Shown here in pieces: positions 16,701 through 24,663 of a stretch of DNA of 64,000 nucleotides (its first letter is position 1; every line of letters starts with the position of its first letter). Origin of the DNA: Burkholderiales bacterium RIFCSPHIGHO2_01_FULL_63_240 (GTDB lineage Bacteria; Pseudomonadota; Gammaproteobacteria; Burkholderiales; Burkholderiaceae_C). The notes under the pieces were generated by a model. It made no database searches. It was not told the origin of the DNA and worked only from the letters and a program-made list of their open reading frames with translations. The translations under genes were made by a program, and so were the position numbers. Where the stretch lies: the NCBI GenBank assembly GCA_001770725.1, contig MERU01000001.1, positions 363,012 to 427,011 on the forward strand, given 5' to 3'.

Positions 16701-18287
16701 CCCCGCCAGGCCGGGCCGCCCCTGCTCCGGCTCGCGGGACTCGGACAGGCCCAGCCCTCGCACACGGGCTTTGAGCTGATAGCGACTGGGGTCGGAGGCC
16801 GCCCCCTCCCAGCGCCAGGACAGCCCTTCGACGACACCGCGGGGCGCCAGGTCCGACAGGGCGTCGCGGACGCGCTCGGGCAGCGGCAGGCGGTCGGCCA
16901 GCAAGGCCAGCTGGGCCAGGTCCAGCCGATCGGCCTGGGCCTCGCCGCCCTGGTTGTCGCCCCAACCGGTCGAAGGCCAGCCATCCGGCCAGGCCGCATG
17001 GCGCCAGGCCAGACGCCCCGAGCTGGCCGGCCAGCTCAGGCCATCGGCCAGCGTGAAAGCCAGGTCGCGGTAACCCAATGAGGCGATGAGGTCCTCGTTG
17101 CCCACCGTGACCTCGCCGCTCAGGCGCTTGAACACCATGGGCGGCAGCTGGGGGGCCAGGCGGACCTGGACGTCGCGCACATCGGCCTGCAGGCCGACGC
17201 GGCTGAGCCGGCCTCGCGTCAGGTCCAGCGAGGCGGACACCGCCCCCTGCCCGCTGGCCACCTCGACCGGCAGCCGCACATGCTGGCGCAGGCGCCGCAC
17301 ATCGACGTGTTCGAAGCGCACCTTGACCTCGCCCGACCAGGTTCGCCAGTCGGCCGGGCGGGTGGTCTCGATGTCCAGGCGTGGCGTCCAGCCGGCCTGC
17401 TGCAAGGGCACCCCATTGGGCAAGCGCGCCGCATCGCCCTGCCCGACCAGCCAGATCGGCTGGCTCATGTGCGCATCCACACGAAAACGCCGCCCGAACT
17501 CGGCGGGTGGCGTAGCCGACAGGCTCAGCTCGTGCACGCGGCCCCGCCAGGACGGCCGGTTTTTCAAGGTCAGGTCAACCTGTTGCAAAGCCAGCGTGGG
17601 CGCCCCCAGGTACTCGTCGCTCCAGCGCACGGTGCCCTGGCGGATCTGGATGCGCGACTGCGACAGCACCCAGTCACCGGCCGCGCTGCCTTCCCCTGCG
17701 CTCGAGCGCGCGCCCTGCAGGCTCAGCCCGGCCACATGCAGCATCCCGGCGCGATCGCGGCGGATGTCGAGTTCAGGGGCGACCAGCACCAGGCGGTCGA
17801 GCCTCAACTCGCCATCGAGCAGGGCCGTCGGGGCCAGTGACGACAGAGACAGGCGGGCTTCGACCTCGGGCAGGCGCAAGGCCGTGCGCCCCTGCCCATC
17901 GAGGATCTGAACCTCGCGCAGCGACAGCACGGGCCAGATGCCGTCGGCTCGACCAACCACCTGTCCCACGCGCACGGGCGCCCCCAATGCCTGAGTGGCT
18001 TGTTGCGTCAGCTCATCACGCCAATCGTCGACCCTTGGCAGAATCTGGATCAGGAGGAAGGCCCAAGCCGCCGCCGCAACCAATGCCAGCCCCATCAGGC
18101 ACCAGCCCAGCCAACGCAAGGTCCTCAGCCCGGTGCGGCCCAGCCAGCGTGCAGGCAGGACCAGCAACCGCCCCGGCCCGTGAACAGGTTCAGTGGAGCC
18201 AGCGGAGCCGGCTTGGCGGTCAGGGGTCGGATCGTCGGTCGCATCGACCTTCGAATCGGGCGTCTGGGGCATGAAATCGGCACACAT
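13800..18287 (-). CDS. yhdP: YhdP family AsmA-like protein (DUF3971)
   Basis: This giant 1495-residue protein has one N-terminal membrane segment (LRWLGWCLMGLALVAAAAWAFLLIQ) followed by a very long periplasmic beta-rich domain that reaches the outer membrane. Recognisable YhdP parts are the LPRVDDWRDEL segment after the anchor, an ADGIWPVLSLREVQI stretch, and the C-terminal region KADAGMARLLGVLSLQALPRR with PEINAGTASLAYAAINPVIGL near the end. In E. coli YhdP with TamB and YdbH forms bridge-like structures for phospholipid transfer to the outer membrane. ATG 18287 is used; an ATG at 18272 is also possible. It is divergent from glnE, a common betaproteobacterial arrangement. Confidence 0.9.
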   Translation of the reverse strand: MCADFMPQTPDSKVDATDDPTPDRQAGSAGSTEPVHGPGRLLVLPARWLGRTGLRTLRWLGWCLMGLALVAAAAWAFLLIQILPRVDDWRDELTQQATQALGAPVRVGQVVGRADGIWPVLSLREVQILDGQGRTALRLPEVEARLSLSSLAPTALLDGELRLDRLVLVAPELDIRRDRAGMLHVAGLSLQGARSSAGEGSAAGDWVLSQSRIQIRQGTVRWSDEYLGAPTLALQQVDLTLKNRPSWRGRVHELSLSATPPAEFGRRFRVDAHMSQPIWLVGQGDAARLPNGVPLQQAGWTPRLDIETTRPADWRTWSGEVKVRFEHVDVRRLRQHVRLPVEVASGQGAVSASLDLTRGRLSRVGLQADVRDVQVRLAPQLPPMVFKRLSGEVTVGNEDLIASLGYRDLAFTLADGLSWPASSGRLAWRHAAWPDGWPSTGWGDNQGGEAQADRLDLAQLALLADRLPLPERVRDALSDLAPRGVVEGLSWRWEGAASDPSRYQLKARVRGLGLSESREPEQGRPGLAGADVTVQATETGGSAELAVREGWLGFPGVFEEPRIELDSLNADVRWTVQPPAKQGAPSRWQVEVRQARFANAEAAGQLEGTWRTGETARDRLPGHLALQGSLSRAQATAVWRYLPLTVGEAARQYVRHAIRGGSGQDVTFEVNGQLDGFPFPNDQGGRFRVKVPIREASLDYAPAAITGDAPGVRWTPFTDMAGELAFEGQRMVIRQARGRLGDIGQGTFVLTNVEGRIDDLAAQDPVLTIGGQGEGPLNDALTFLAASPLSTHLGAVLTKAQGQGQSALRIDLAIPLNRSIDTQLKGEVMLKEKDRAGIRLGALAPALTQVRGRIAFTESQLQVQARAKVWGQEMVVEGQRGADGALKFAAQGQVSADALRQAEEYPFLMRLAPRLSGDAPVSVLVSMAARNGPDAPPSLPEVVVASNLRGIASSLPAPLNKAANQPWPLKVSYRIEDEAGHHDAIQVDVGNPAQAQMTSAAVPWLRVDLRRDVRGEWARVQRGLMQLSLPAQGPAASPMPLPAKGVVAQVNTPSIDLKAWQGVLDAMTTPVNAAGSASPARTSPSTAESLAADESLIPETIQVQAAAVNWQQRTLRNVSATVQHPAPNVWKVQLDSTQAAGQIDWVPERIPASASGSHGRVVARLSRLLVPEAEAQALADQAADRLVASEPTAGLPALDIVIDQFQWKGLDIGRFEVEAVNRLIPVTGGPGLPEWRVTRMKLANADAELDAVGNWTALGAQNNVRRPGDGRLRPRSAFSFTLDLRNSGALMNRLGLPQAIKGGKGKLTGQVSWLGSPLDLDVPSLSGDLKVALSEGQFLKADAGMARLLGVLSLQALPRRFLLDFRDIFQQGFAFDSVDGDIKVSQGQATTRNLRMRGVQAVVLIEGQADLLRETQDLTVYVVPEINAGTASLAYAAINPVIGLGTFVAQMLLRKQVAEAATTVFRIGGTWADPVVEKGLPPRVDSGPPGGNAAK

Positions 18288-18403
18288 CCGTCGAACCACC
18301 ACCCCACCGAGGTGGGCTTGTGCCCTACCATCGCGTGCAGGTTGGCCGGTTCGACCAAAGGCAAGAACCCTAGCACAGACCCGCAGCACCCTGATCCGGT
18401 TCC

Positions 18404-21349
18404 ATGATTGACATCCCCACCGACGCCGCCGCCTCCTCGGCCCCGGCCGACCACTCCCGCTACGTCCAGCGCATCCGGCGCCGTTATGCCGCCGAAGTGG
18501 AAGCGTTCGCACAGGCCTGCCCAGGGGTGCCCCGTGGCGCCGACATCGCGGCCCTCGTCGATCGGCTGCAAGACGGTGGCCGCGACCTGATTTCTTCGCT
18601 GCGCGTGGCCCGACAGCTCGTGATGGAGCGCCTGGCCGTGCAGGACATCCAGGCCTGCGCACCGATGCAGGCCATCACCCAGGCCATGACCGAGCTGGCC
18701 GAGGTGACGCTCGACCGCGCCCTGGCCGCCGCCGAGGCCGAGGCCGACCTCAAGCATGGCCAGCCCCTCAACGAGCAGGGCCAACGCGTCGACTTCTGGG
18801 TCGTCGGCATGGGCAAGCTCGGAGGGCGCGAGCTCAACGTCTCGTCCGACATCGACCTGATCTACGTCTACGAGGACGATGGCCAGACCACCGGCGTGGC
18901 CGATGTCACCGGCCGCCTACCGGGTCAAGTCACGGGCCAGGTTTCGGTGCACGAGTACTTCGCCTTCGTGGCCCGCAAGCTCAGCACCCTGATCGCCGAC
19001 ACCACCGAAGACGGCTTCGTCTTCCGTGTCGACCTGGCGCTGCGCCCCAATGGCAACTCCGGCCCGCCCGTGGTCAGCATGGCGATGCTGGAAGAGTACT
19101 TCCTCGTGCAGGGCCGCGAATGGGAGCGCTTTGCCTGGCTCAAGAGCCGCATCGTGGCGCCGCGCCGCTGCATGCCCGGCGGTGCCCACCACGCCCGCGC
19201 CCTGGCGCTGCGCAACCTGGTCATGCCCTTCGTCTACCGCCGCTACCTCGACTACGGCGTCTTCGAGGGCCTGCGCCAGCTGCACCGCAAGATCCGCGAC
19301 GAAGCCATGCGCCGCGCCGCCGGCCGCCCCGACCGCGCCAACGACGTCAAGCTCGCGCGCGGCGGCATCCGCGAGATCGAGTTCACCGTGCAACTGCTGC
19401 AGGTGGTGCGCGGCGGCCAGTTCCCCGAGATCCGCACCCGCTCCACGCTCAAGGCCCTGCCTCGACTGGTCGCGCGCGGCCTCATCCCGCCCGACAAGGC
19501 CGAGCAACTCGCCCGCGCCTACACCTTCCTGCGCCGGGTCGAGCACCGCATCCAGTTCCTGGACGACCAGCAGACGCACATGCTGCCCACGCAGGACGCC
19601 GACCTGGACTGGATCGCCCGCAGCATGGGCCTGACCCAGCGCAGCGCCGACCTGTCCTCGCACCCCGACTGCCTGTCGCCCACCTGCCAGTTGCTCAACG
19701 CCCTGTGCCAGGTCCGCGAGCTGGTCGCCACCGAGTTCGATGCCTTGCTGCACGACGGCCGCGAAGGCGGCGGCAATGGTGGCTGCAAGGGCTGCAGCGG
19801 CCCGCCCCTGCCGGTCGACAGCGAAGAGTTCGCCGCCAAGCTGCCCGAGGCCATCGCCCCGCACGTGCTGGAGTTCGCCCGCCAGCCCAAGGTGGGCATG
19901 CTGCCCGATGCCTCCAAGCTCCGCCTGGCCAAGCTGATCGGCCGCGCCACCCAGATCGCACTGAGCGAAGGCGAAGATGGCCGCGAACCCCTGGGCATCG
20001 ACGCCGTGCTGCGTTTCGTGGAATGGCTCAACCCCCTGCTGCGCCGCGACAGCTACCTCTCGCTGCTGGCCGAGCGCACCGAGGTGCTGCGGCGCCTGCT
20101 GCGACTGCTGGGCCTGGCGCGCTGGTCGATGCGCTACCTGCTGCGCCACCCCGGCGTGATCGACGAGCTGGCCGACCCGCGCCTGATGGACGGCCGCTTC
20201 GACGCCCGCGCCTACCGCGCCGAGCTCGAAGAGCGCCACAACGCCTGGGTGCGCGCCGGCCAGGCCGACGAAGAAGCGCTGATGGACACGCTGCGGCGCG
20301 CCCACCACGCCGAGGTCTTCCGCACCTTGGTGCGCGACGTCGAAGGCACGCTCACCGTCGAGCAGGTGGCCGATGACCTGTCCCTGCTGGCCGACACCAC
20401 GCTGGACATCACGCTGCGCTGGGCCTGGCGCGAGCTGCAGCAACGCCCCGGCAAACAGGGCCGCTACGCCGTCGAGCGCGATCCGCACTTCGCCGTCATC
20501 GCCTACGGCAAGCTCGGCGGCAAGGAACTGGGCTACGGCTCCGACCTCGACGTGGTCTTCGTCTACGACGACACGCAGGACGCGCCAGAGCAGGACGCCG
20601 GCCCCGACACCCCCAGCCCCATCGACGCCTACCTGCTGTTCGCGCGCAAGCTCATCACCTGGCTGACGCTGCGCACCTCGGTGGGCGAGCTCTTCGACAT
20701 CGACACCGCCCTGCGCCCCAACGGCAACTCGGGCCTGCTGGTGACCTCGTACCACTCCTACGACGACTACCAGCGCCAGCGCGGCAGCAACACCGCCTGG
20801 ACCTGGGAGCACCAGGCCCTCACGCGTGCACGCTGGTGCGCGGGCGAGCCGGTGCTGGCCGAACGTTTCGAGACCACCCGCCGCGCCGTGCTGTCCACCG
20901 AGCGCTGTGCCAACAGCCTGGCCCATGAGGTCGTGGCGATGCGCGAGCGCATGCGCGAGGCCCACCCCTGCCCGCCCGAGCGCTTCGACATCAAGCACAG
21001 CCCCGGCGGCATGATCGACGTCGAGTTCGTCGTGCAGTTCCTGGTGCTGGCGCACAGCCGCGCCCACCCGGCCCTGATGGACAACCTGGGCAACATCGCC
21101 CTGCTGCTGCGCGCCGCCGATGCCGGACTGATGCCCCGCCCCGTCGCCGAAGCCGCCAGCCAGGCCTACCGCGAACTGCGCCGCATCCAGCACCGGGCGC
21201 GCCTGGACGAGGCCCCGACCGAGCTCGACGGCGAACGCCTGGCGGCCGTGGCCCACCACCGCGACGCCGTCCTCGCCCTGTGGCGAGGGGTGTTCGGCCA
21301 ACTCACGCCTGCCGGCACCGGGGCGTCCGACCCCCGCCCCCTGCCTTGA
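18404..21349 (+). CDS. glnE: Bifunctional glutamine synthetase adenylyltransferase/deadenylase
   Basis: This 981-residue cytoplasmic enzyme attaches AMP to, or removes it from, glutamine synthetase according to PII state. Two nucleotidyltransferase domains are visible. The N-terminal one (deadenylase) has GMGKLGGRELNVSSDIDLIY near residue 134. The C-terminal one (adenylyltransferase) has AYGKLGGKELGYGSDLDVVF near 704. Each is followed by the helical GlnD/PII-uridylyl-like segment, including RGGIREIEFTVQ and SPGGMIDVEFVVQF. Length is typical. The rhombosortase gene starts at its stop codon (TTGA overlap). Confidence 0.97.
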   Translation: MIDIPTDAAASSAPADHSRYVQRIRRRYAAEVEAFAQACPGVPRGADIAALVDRLQDGGRDLISSLRVARQLVMERLAVQDIQACAPMQAITQAMTELAEVTLDRALAAAEAEADLKHGQPLNEQGQRVDFWVVGMGKLGGRELNVSSDIDLIYVYEDDGQTTGVADVTGRLPGQVTGQVSVHEYFAFVARKLSTLIADTTEDGFVFRVDLALRPNGNSGPPVVSMAMLEEYFLVQGREWERFAWLKSRIVAPRRCMPGGAHHARALALRNLVMPFVYRRYLDYGVFEGLRQLHRKIRDEAMRRAAGRPDRANDVKLARGGIREIEFTVQLLQVVRGGQFPEIRTRSTLKALPRLVARGLIPPDKAEQLARAYTFLRRVEHRIQFLDDQQTHMLPTQDADLDWIARSMGLTQRSADLSSHPDCLSPTCQLLNALCQVRELVATEFDALLHDGREGGGNGGCKGCSGPPLPVDSEEFAAKLPEAIAPHVLEFARQPKVGMLPDASKLRLAKLIGRATQIALSEGEDGREPLGIDAVLRFVEWLNPLLRRDSYLSLLAERTEVLRRLLRLLGLARWSMRYLLRHPGVIDELADPRLMDGRFDARAYRAELEERHNAWVRAGQADEEALMDTLRRAHHAEVFRTLVRDVEGTLTVEQVADDLSLLADTTLDITLRWAWRELQQRPGKQGRYAVERDPHFAVIAYGKLGGKELGYGSDLDVVFVYDDTQDAPEQDAGPDTPSPIDAYLLFARKLITWLTLRTSVGELFDIDTALRPNGNSGLLVTSYHSYDDYQRQRGSNTAWTWEHQALTRARWCAGEPVLAERFETTRRAVLSTERCANSLAHEVVAMRERMREAHPCPPERFDIKHSPGGMIDVEFVVQFLVLAHSRAHPALMDNLGNIALLLRAADAGLMPRPVAEAASQAYRELRRIQHRARLDEAPTELDGERLAAVAHHRDAVLALWRGVFGQLTPAGTGASDPRPLP

Positions 21350-21996
21350 GCACGCCCATCTCCCGTCCCACCGTGACCACCAACGCCTTGTGGTGGTGCG
21401 CCCTGGGCTTGCTGCTGGCCCTGCCCAGCCTGGCCTTCGCCCCCGTGCCGCTGGCCCTGCCGCCGGAGTTCTGGCCCGAGCTGCCCGCCCGGCTGGTGCT
21501 GCGCCCAGATCAGGGAGGCCACCAGCCCATGTGGAGCTGGTGGGCCACCGCCTGGCTGCATGGCAGCGAGGCGCACCTGTGGCGCAACCTGTTTGGCGCG
21601 GGCCTGATCCTGCTGATGGGCACCCTCTCCGACGTCACCCCGCGCGACACCCTCGCCTGGTTCATCGCCTGGCCCCTGACCCACCTCGGCATGCTGCTGG
21701 AGCCCTCGCTGACGTCCTACGTGGGCCTGTCGGGGGTGCTGCACGCGGGCGTCGTGATCGTGGCCCTGGCCAACCTCCATCACCCCGTCCGCGCCAGCCA
21801 CCGCGTGGTGGGCACCGTGCTGCTGGCCTGGGTGGCTGGCAAGCTCTTCATGGAAAACCCCTGGGCCCATCACCTCGTTCTGTCAGAAGCGTCGGCTATA
21901 AACGTGGCCCCCTGGGCGCATTTGAGTGGTGCACTCGCCGGGGCACTGACGTGGTCTGCGGTACACCTCGGTCGCCCAGGACGCCCCAAACCGTGA
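21346..21996 (+). CDS. Rhombosortase-type rhomboid intramembrane serine protease
   Basis: This protein of about 216 residues has five or six membrane segments. Rhomboid hallmarks are present: HxxxxHxxxN (His72, His77, Asn81), the catalytic-serine segment YVGLSGVLHAG (Ser129) and the second catalytic-type segment WAHLSGALAG (His192). The short size and GLSGxLH form match rhombosortases, which process GlyGly-CTERM sorting tails in many proteobacteria. The TTG at 21346 overlaps the glnE stop; a GTG at 21373 is the alternative start. No GlyGly-CTERM protein is in this window. The link to the neighbouring exopolysaccharide locus is positional only. Confidence 0.78.
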   Translation: MSTPISRPTVTTNALWWCALGLLLALPSLAFAPVPLALPPEFWPELPARLVLRPDQGGHQPMWSWWATAWLHGSEAHLWRNLFGAGLILLMGTLSDVTPRDTLAWFIAWPLTHLGMLLEPSLTSYVGLSGVLHAGVVIVALANLHHPVRASHRVVGTVLLAWVAGKLFMENPWAHHLVLSEASAINVAPWAHLSGALAGALTWSAVHLGRPGRPKP

Positions 21997-22007
21997 CAAC
22001 AAAGGGT

Positions 22008-22035
22008 GACAAACCACCTGTTTGAGCGGTTTGTC
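22008..22035. promoter_or_regulatory. Inverted repeat upstream of epsD (possible activator or operator site)
   Basis: Perfect 8-base arms GACAAACC (22008-22015) and GGTTTGTC (22028-22035) are separated by 12 bases. Their centres are about two helical turns apart, a layout common for dimeric DNA-binding proteins. It lies about 25 bases upstream of a sigma-54-like element and 100 bases before the epsD start, so an NtrC-family activator site is one reading. It could instead be a weak hairpin after the rhombosortase gene, but no T run follows. Confidence 0.4.
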
Positions 22036-22059
22036 CGCCCCAGAGGGAACTTCAACAAC

Positions 22060-22075
22060 TGTCACAGATCTTGCA
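22060..22075 (+). promoter_or_regulatory. Sigma-54-like -24/-12 promoter element before epsD
   Basis: TGTCAC, five bases, then TTGCA has the exact spacing of a sigma-54 promoter. The -12 half is perfect, but the nearly invariant GG of the -24 half reads GT. Sigma-54 control with PrsK/PrsR-type regulators is known for exosortase-linked exopolysaccharide systems, which makes the site plausible. The mismatch keeps confidence low. It would place transcription start about 48 bases before the epsD ATG. Confidence 0.35.
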
Positions 22076-22134
22076 TTGACGCCTGAACTCCCTTCGGAGT
22101 CGGGCGAGCCCCCAACCCATCCAACCTTCAGACC

Positions 22135-23142
22135 ATGCAACACCGCCTGCACGCCCCCGCTCAACCGCGCGCCATCCGCATGATGGCCCTGCTGCCCGTC
22201 GTCCTGGCCGCCGCCCTGGCCGCCGGCTGCGGCGACAAGAGCTCGTCCGAAGGCAAGGCGACCCAGTCCGCCGCCCGTGTGAACGACACCGAGATCACCG
22301 TTCACCAAATCAACCAGATCCTCGAGCGCCAGCAGGGCCTGCGCCCCGAGCAGACGGATGCCGCCAGCCGCAACATCCTCGAAGGCCTGATTGACCAGCA
22401 ACTTGCCGTGGCCAAGGCCGAAGAACAGAAGCTCGACCGCGATCCGCAGGTCATGCAACTGCTCGAAGCGACCCGCCGCAACATCCTGGCGCGCAGCTAC
22501 ATCGAGCGCGCCGCCGCCGCCGGCGCGGGCACCCCGAGCGCCGACGAAATCCGCAAGTACTTCGACGACAAGCCGGCCCTGTTCTCGCAACGCAAGGTCT
22601 ACGCGCTCCAAGAGTTCACGGTGCCTGCGACCGCCGAACAGACCAAGGACGTGATCGAAGTCCTCAAGAAGGCCCGCACCCCTGCCGAATACGCAGAGAC
22701 CATCAAGGCCGCAGGCCTGAAGTTCACTGCCCAGCAAGTCACCCAGGCAGCAGAAGGCCTGCCCCTGACGATCGTTGATCAACTGGCCAAGGTCGGAGAC
22801 GGCGAAGCGCTGTTCATCACCGCCAAGGACGGCTTCAAGGCCATCCTGGTCGTGGCCAGCCGCGCCCAGCCGGTCACCTTTGATCAGGCCAAGCCTGCGA
22901 TCGAGCAGTTCCTGACGGCAGAGCGCCGTCGCCAGTTCGCTCAGAAGGAAGTCAAAGCCATGCGTGATGCTGCGAAAATCGAGTACCTGGGCAAGTTCGC
23001 CGAGAAGCCGGCTTCGGGCGCAGATGCAGCCTCGGCAGCCAACAGCAGCGTGGCCTCGACCCCGTCCGTGGCGGCATCGCCCGCATCCGCTCCCGCCGTG
23101 GATGCCGAAGCCCTGTCCAAAGGCATTTCTGGCCTGAAGTAA
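22135..23142 (+). CDS. epsD: EpsD-type peptidyl-prolyl isomerase lipoprotein
   Basis: This 335-residue envelope protein has a lipoprotein signal (ALAAGC, lipidated Cys32). It continues with a SurA-like chaperone part (ARVNDTEITVHQINQILER; ILEGLIDQQLAVAKAEEQ) and a region resembling a parvulin domain around residues 155-255. It ends in an Ala/Ser/Pro-rich tail of about 40 residues. EpsD is found in exosortase-linked exopolysaccharide clusters, where it probably helps fold or place envelope parts of the export machinery. It leads the epsD-epsF-epsG-beta-helix unit. ATG 22135 has a weak ribosome site; ATG 22180 is a possible shorter start that keeps the signal. Confidence 0.88.
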   Translation: MQHRLHAPAQPRAIRMMALLPVVLAAALAAGCGDKSSSEGKATQSAARVNDTEITVHQINQILERQQGLRPEQTDAASRNILEGLIDQQLAVAKAEEQKLDRDPQVMQLLEATRRNILARSYIERAAAAGAGTPSADEIRKYFDDKPALFSQRKVYALQEFTVPATAEQTKDVIEVLKKARTPAEYAETIKAAGLKFTAQQVTQAAEGLPLTIVDQLAKVGDGEALFITAKDGFKAILVVASRAQPVTFDQAKPAIEQFLTAERRRQFAQKEVKAMRDAAKIEYLGKFAEKPASGADAASAANSSVASTPSVAASPASAPAVDAEALSKGISGLK

Positions 23143-23203
23143 AGGGCGACAACCGGTGCGGGCGGGCGCTTGGCGCCTGCACCGGCAGCCAACACGAGAA
23201 ACC

Positions 23204-24661
23204 ATGAGCTTTACCGACTTTCTCCGCGTTCTCCGAGCACGATGGCTGCTGGCAGCCAGCATTTTTCTGACCATCACAAGCCTGGCGCTCGTCGTCAGCC
23301 TTGTCTGGCCCAAGAAATACGCCGCCAGTGCCATGCTCATGATCGATCTCAAGATCGATCCTGTGGCAGGCACGTCTGCTGCCGGGGTGGTGCCTTCGGC
23401 GGCCTACCTGGCCACCCAGGTCGACATCATCGAAAGCAATCACGTCGCCTCGAAGGTCATCGACGAACTCAAGCTGGAAGACCTGCCGCAGTTCCGTGCC
23501 GAATGGGATGCGGATGGCCGCAAAGGCGACTACAAGAACTGGCTCACCGCTCGACTCCTGTCCAGCCTGAAGGTGGAAGCGGCCCGAGAAGCCAACATCA
23601 TCGAACTGCGGTTCTCGGACGGCAATCCGAAATTTGCACAGTCCGTCGCCAACGCCTTCGCCAAAGCCTACATCGACTCCACCGTTCAGTTCAAAACCAG
23701 TCCTGCCAAGCAGTACTCCGAATTCTTCGAAGAACGTGGCAACCTGGCCAGGCAGAAGCTCGAGCGCGCGCAGATCAAGTTGGCGGAAACCCAGAAGCAA
23801 AAGGGCATCCTGGTCACCGATGAGCGCCTGGACGCCGAAACCCTCAAATTGAGCGAGCTGTCCACCCAGCTGACCCAGCTTCGCGGGGCGCTGGCCGACT
23901 CCAGCAGCCGCAACGTCCAGGCAAGTCGCAACGCCGAGGTGTCACCGGAAGCCCTGGCCAGCCCATTGCTGACCGCGTTGCGCACCGATCTGTCCCGTCA
24001 ACAAGCCAAGCTCGACGAATCGCTCGAGCGGTACGGCGACAACCACCCGGTCATCATCGAATCGCGCGCCAGCATCGCCTCGACACAAGAAAAGATCCGG
24101 CAGGAAATCGGCCGCGTCAACCGCGGCATTGGCGCCACCGACCAGATCAACCAGTCCCGCATCCAGGCCATCCAGGTGGCCTACGACGAGCAACGCCAAA
24201 AGCTGCTGCAACTCAAGGAAGCCCGCAACGAACTCCTGCTCATCGAGCGCGAAGTGGCTGCGGCCCAACGCGTTTACGACGCCATCCAGGCCCGCCAGAG
24301 CCAGATGAGCCTGGAAGGCAGCAACAGCCAGAACAACATCGTCGTGCTGAATGCCGCCGCAGAACCCACCAGCCCTGCCACACCGCGTGTGGGCATCAAT
24401 ACGTTGCTCGGGGCGGTTCTCGGTCTGATCCTTGCCGCCGTGATCACCACCCTCATCGAACTGTCGGACCGCACCGTCCGCGGCACCTCTGATCTGGTCA
24501 ACCTGCTCCAGACCCCGGTGATCGGCTTCATGTCCTCGCGGATGCGCCCACGTCGCTGGTGGATGCCTCAAGCCGAAGAAAGCATCCTCTACCCTCTGGA
24601 GACTGCTGCTGCCGGCAGCCTGGAAGCCCCCCCACCCAACATGTCAGGCCGACTACTCTGA
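23204..24661 (+). CDS. epsF: EpsF-type polysaccharide chain-length determinant (Wzz/PCP)
   Basis: This 485-residue inner-membrane co-polymerase has an N-terminal membrane helix (WLLAASIFLTITSLALVVSL), a long periplasmic coiled-coil domain (about 170-390) and a C-terminal helix (INTLLGAVLGLILAAVITTL near 420). The Wzz-type TSPATPRVGIN segment with prolines precedes the last helix. It sets chain length and works with the tyrosine-kinase partner EpsG, encoded two bases downstream. The start at 23204 follows the domain layout. EpsF-type proteins mark exosortase B-linked loci. A paralogue lies at 62220-63641. Confidence 0.92.
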   Translation: MSFTDFLRVLRARWLLAASIFLTITSLALVVSLVWPKKYAASAMLMIDLKIDPVAGTSAAGVVPSAAYLATQVDIIESNHVASKVIDELKLEDLPQFRAEWDADGRKGDYKNWLTARLLSSLKVEAAREANIIELRFSDGNPKFAQSVANAFAKAYIDSTVQFKTSPAKQYSEFFEERGNLARQKLERAQIKLAETQKQKGILVTDERLDAETLKLSELSTQLTQLRGALADSSSRNVQASRNAEVSPEALASPLLTALRTDLSRQQAKLDESLERYGDNHPVIIESRASIASTQEKIRQEIGRVNRGIGATDQINQSRIQAIQVAYDEQRQKLLQLKEARNELLLIEREVAAAQRVYDAIQARQSQMSLEGSNSQNNIVVLNAAAEPTSPATPRVGINTLLGAVLGLILAAVITTLIELSDRTVRGTSDLVNLLQTPVIGFMSSRMRPRRWWMPQAEESILYPLETAAAGSLEAPPPNMSGRLL

Positions 24662-24663
24662 AC

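Noticed and set aside
13617..17081. Open frame of more than 1100 codons on the plus strand opposite yhdP
   Set aside because: The composition is that of a shadow frame (Leu/Gln/His/Arg/Gly runs). yhdP has recognisable family segments throughout.
18917..21301. Long minus-strand frame opposite glnE
   Set aside because: Same shadow composition; both nucleotidyltransferase motifs of glnE lie on the plus strand.
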